Source: Akkermansia muciniphila (lineage in GTDB: Bacteria; Verrucomicrobiota; Verrucomicrobiia; Verrucomicrobiales; V1-33). Taken from it: DNA of 64,000 nucleotides. Where the stretch lies: NCBI GenBank assembly GCA_945861415.1, contig CAMAUV010000011.1, positions 1 to 64,000 of the forward strand. Reading direction: 5' to 3'. Position numbers and translations under genes: made by a program. Below the pieces are notes generated by a model. That model saw nothing but the letters and a program-made list of their open reading frames with translations. It was not told where the DNA came from and ran no database searches. Positions 62,700 to 64,000 of the stretch are shown in pieces (positions within the stretch are counted from its first letter, which is position 1; each line of letters begins with the position of its first letter).

Positions 62700-64000
62700 A
62701 TGAAGCTAACACGCACCCTAAGCCTGCAGCATTGCCTGAGCCTCCTTACCGCTTTTGCCACGATCCCTGCTGCCGGGGTCCCCGTCATCAATGAGTTGAT
62801 GTATCACCCGTTGTCGTCTATCGGTAGTCCCGAAGACCCGGGCAAAGAGTGGATCGAGATCTATAACACTGACACGGTGAATCCAGTGGACGTCTCCGGT
62901 TACAGGCTGGCTCGCGGTGTTACGTTCACCATCCCCGCAGCAACTGTGATCCCGGCGGGCGGCTACCTAGTCATCGCCGCGGATGCAGCGAAGTTTAATG
63001 CGGCCTACCCGGGGTTCGCGGGGTTGCTGCGCGGCGGATGGGGAAGCACGATGGCGAATGCTGGGGAGCAGGTGCAGATCGCGGATGGCCTTGGGAATGC
63101 GGTGAACGACATGACTTACGCGGACGAAGGCGAATGGGCGCGGCGCGTCAGAGGGCCGCTGAGCTTCGGACACAGTGGGTGGATATGGGAAACGCTTGCC
63201 GACGGTGGCGGGCGTACGATCGAACTGATCAATCCCTCGCTGGGCAATGGCAGTGGCCAGAACTGGGCACCGAGCGCAGTTGCGGGTGGCACTCCGGGCG
63301 CTGCCAACAGCGAGGCCAGCGTCAATGTGGCCCCCCTCATCAAGAACCCGGGGCACAAGCCGGAGATCCCCGTGAGCACGGAGGCGATCCTTTTCTCCTG
63401 CTCCATCGAAGACGAGGCCGCGGGCGCCACTGCTACGCTGCGCTGGCGCGTGGATGGCGCCGGCTCTTACAATTCCATCGTCATGGCTGACGCGGATGGC
63501 GACGGCGATCTCGACGCGCAGATCGCCGCGCAGGAGAACGGCAAGGTGATCGAGTGGTATATCTCCGCCACTGATGTATCGAGCAACACGCGCACGTGGC
63601 CGGCGCCTGCGCGCACCAGCGATATCGGTGTGCTGCCGGAGACGTCTGATCAGGTCACCAATGCCCTGCTTCAGGTGGACAATACATTCAATCCTGCGCG
63701 AGATTTCACCGCTGCAGGCAATCAGGCCGTGATGCGCCTAGTGATGACGCCGCCAGACCGGGCGGAGTTGAATCAGCTACAAACAACCGACGGGCAGCAG
63801 GACAGTGAGGCGACGTTCAATTGCGCCTTCATTTCCCACGACGGCACGGGCACGAAGATCGTGCAGAATGCCGGCGTGAGGAACCGCGGATTCTCCTCTG
63901 CGCTGGGGCCGCCAAACAACTTCCACGTCAGCTTCCGTAGTGACGACAAATGGAACGGACGTGGTGCTGTGCAGTTCAACTGCCAGTATGGCTACAGTCA
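62700..64000 (+). CDS. Third lamin-tail surface protein, N-terminal part (runs off the window)
   Basis: An open frame from ATG 62700 to the edge gives at least 433 residues. The signal peptide is residues 1-23 (L-S-L-L-T-A-F-A-T-I-P-A-A-G). A lamin-tail domain follows (V-I-N-E-L-M-Y-H-P, K-E-W-I-E-I-Y-N, G-G-Y-L-V-I-A-A-D), then a beta-sandwich region with a calcium-like D-A-D-G-D-G-D-L-D loop near 262, then the start of a CotH-like region (V-R-N-R-G-F-S-S near 398, which sits where CotH proteins have G-x-S-S before P-K/Q-K). It lies 236 bp from the divergent PSD1-type gene. The C-terminus is not visible. Confidence 0.88.
   Translation, partial: MKLTRTLSLQHCLSLLTAFATIPAAGVPVINELMYHPLSSIGSPEDPGKEWIEIYNTDTVNPVDVSGYRLARGVTFTIPAATVIPAGGYLVIAADAAKFNAAYPGFAGLLRGGWGSTMANAGEQVQIADGLGNAVNDMTYADEGEWARRVRGPLSFGHSGWIWETLADGGGRTIELINPSLGNGSGQNWAPSAVAGGTPGAANSEASVNVAPLIKNPGHKPEIPVSTEAILFSCSIEDEAAGATATLRWRVDGAGSYNSIVMADADGDGDLDAQIAAQENGKVIEWYISATDVSSNTRTWPAPARTSDIGVLPETSDQVTNALLQVDNTFNPARDFTAAGNQAVMRLVMTPPDRAELNQLQTTDGQQDSEATFNCAFISHDGTGTKIVQNAGVRNRGFSSALGPPNNFHVSFRSDDKWNGRGAVQFNCQYGYS

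Noticed and set aside
1-64000. CRISPR arrays, prophage, integrative element with integrase
   Set aside because: No regularly spaced repeats, phage structural genes or integrase were seen; the only mobile-element coding sequence is the IS3 fragment at the left edge.

Overview
The window looks like a chromosomal segment of a free-living, high-G+C member of the Verrucomicrobiota (PVC group). The evidence is the gene families rather than any marker gene: a DUF1549/DUF1553 (PSD1-type) cytochrome-like protein, three very large secreted lamin-tail/CotH proteins, a PEP-CTERM protein, ASPIC/UnbV FG-GAP proteins, a DUF5989 protein and a XylR-like AraC regulator. No rRNA, tRNA, CRISPR array or prophage was seen. 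All calls come from reading the sequence; no search or structure prediction was run.

Layout. (1) 1-0.3 kb: the 5' end of an IS3-type transposase gene running off the left edge, and a strong terminator. (2) 0.3-10.3 kb: a light/oxidative-damage island with two photolyase-family proteins, DUF2256 and DUF2805 companions, a radical-SAM protein paired with a TIGR03915 protein, two FAD amine-oxidase-like enzymes and a membrane-anchored SelL-like redox protein. This resembles the light-responsive (LitR-type) clusters of Proteobacteria, but no MerR/LitR regulator is present. (3) 10.4-15.3 kb: a DUF808 membrane protein and a giant secreted protein ending in an azurin-like copper domain. (4) 15.4-27.0 kb: a block bounded by the N-terminal relic and the C-terminal relic of a YhcG/DUF1016 nuclease, both on the + strand. 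Between them lie a 1887-residue CotH/lamin-tail protein, a frameshifted SGNH hydrolase with a carbamoyltransferase-like tail, a DUF5989 protein, and an FG-GAP/ASPIC gene split by an in-frame TGA that is followed at SECIS-like distance by a perfect hairpin. (5) 27.1-38.8 kb: a divergent sugar/polyol catabolic locus of ten enzymes plus a PEP-CTERM protein, closed by a XylR-like regulator, with a MITE-like palindrome between the last enzyme and the regulator. (6) 38.9-44.4 kb: a second CotH/lamin-tail giant and a mosaic of gene relics. (7) 44.4-50 kb: a SpoIIE-type phosphatase, PurU, and the ligase-associated helicase/PdeM repair pair. (8) 50.3-52.9 kb: a coiled-coil secreted protein, a TorF-type porin and an MBL hydrolase. 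(9) 53.1-57.9 kb: a VTC polyphosphate-polymerase-like protein, DUF4956, a HlyD-type adaptor, an RlpA-like lipoprotein, transaldolase and a small membrane protein. (10) 57.9-64 kb: glutathione peroxidase, the PSD1-type protein, and the start of a third lamin-tail protein that runs off the right edge.

How the parts may work together. The left island would repair UV damage and detoxify photo-oxidation products. The sugar locus would isomerise, phosphorylate and oxidise an unidentified sugar or polyol under its own regulator. The giant secreted proteins are probably surface or envelope proteins. The 15.4-27 kb block and the 44.0-44.25 kb relics show that this chromosome has been rearranged repeatedly by insertion, fusion and gene decay.
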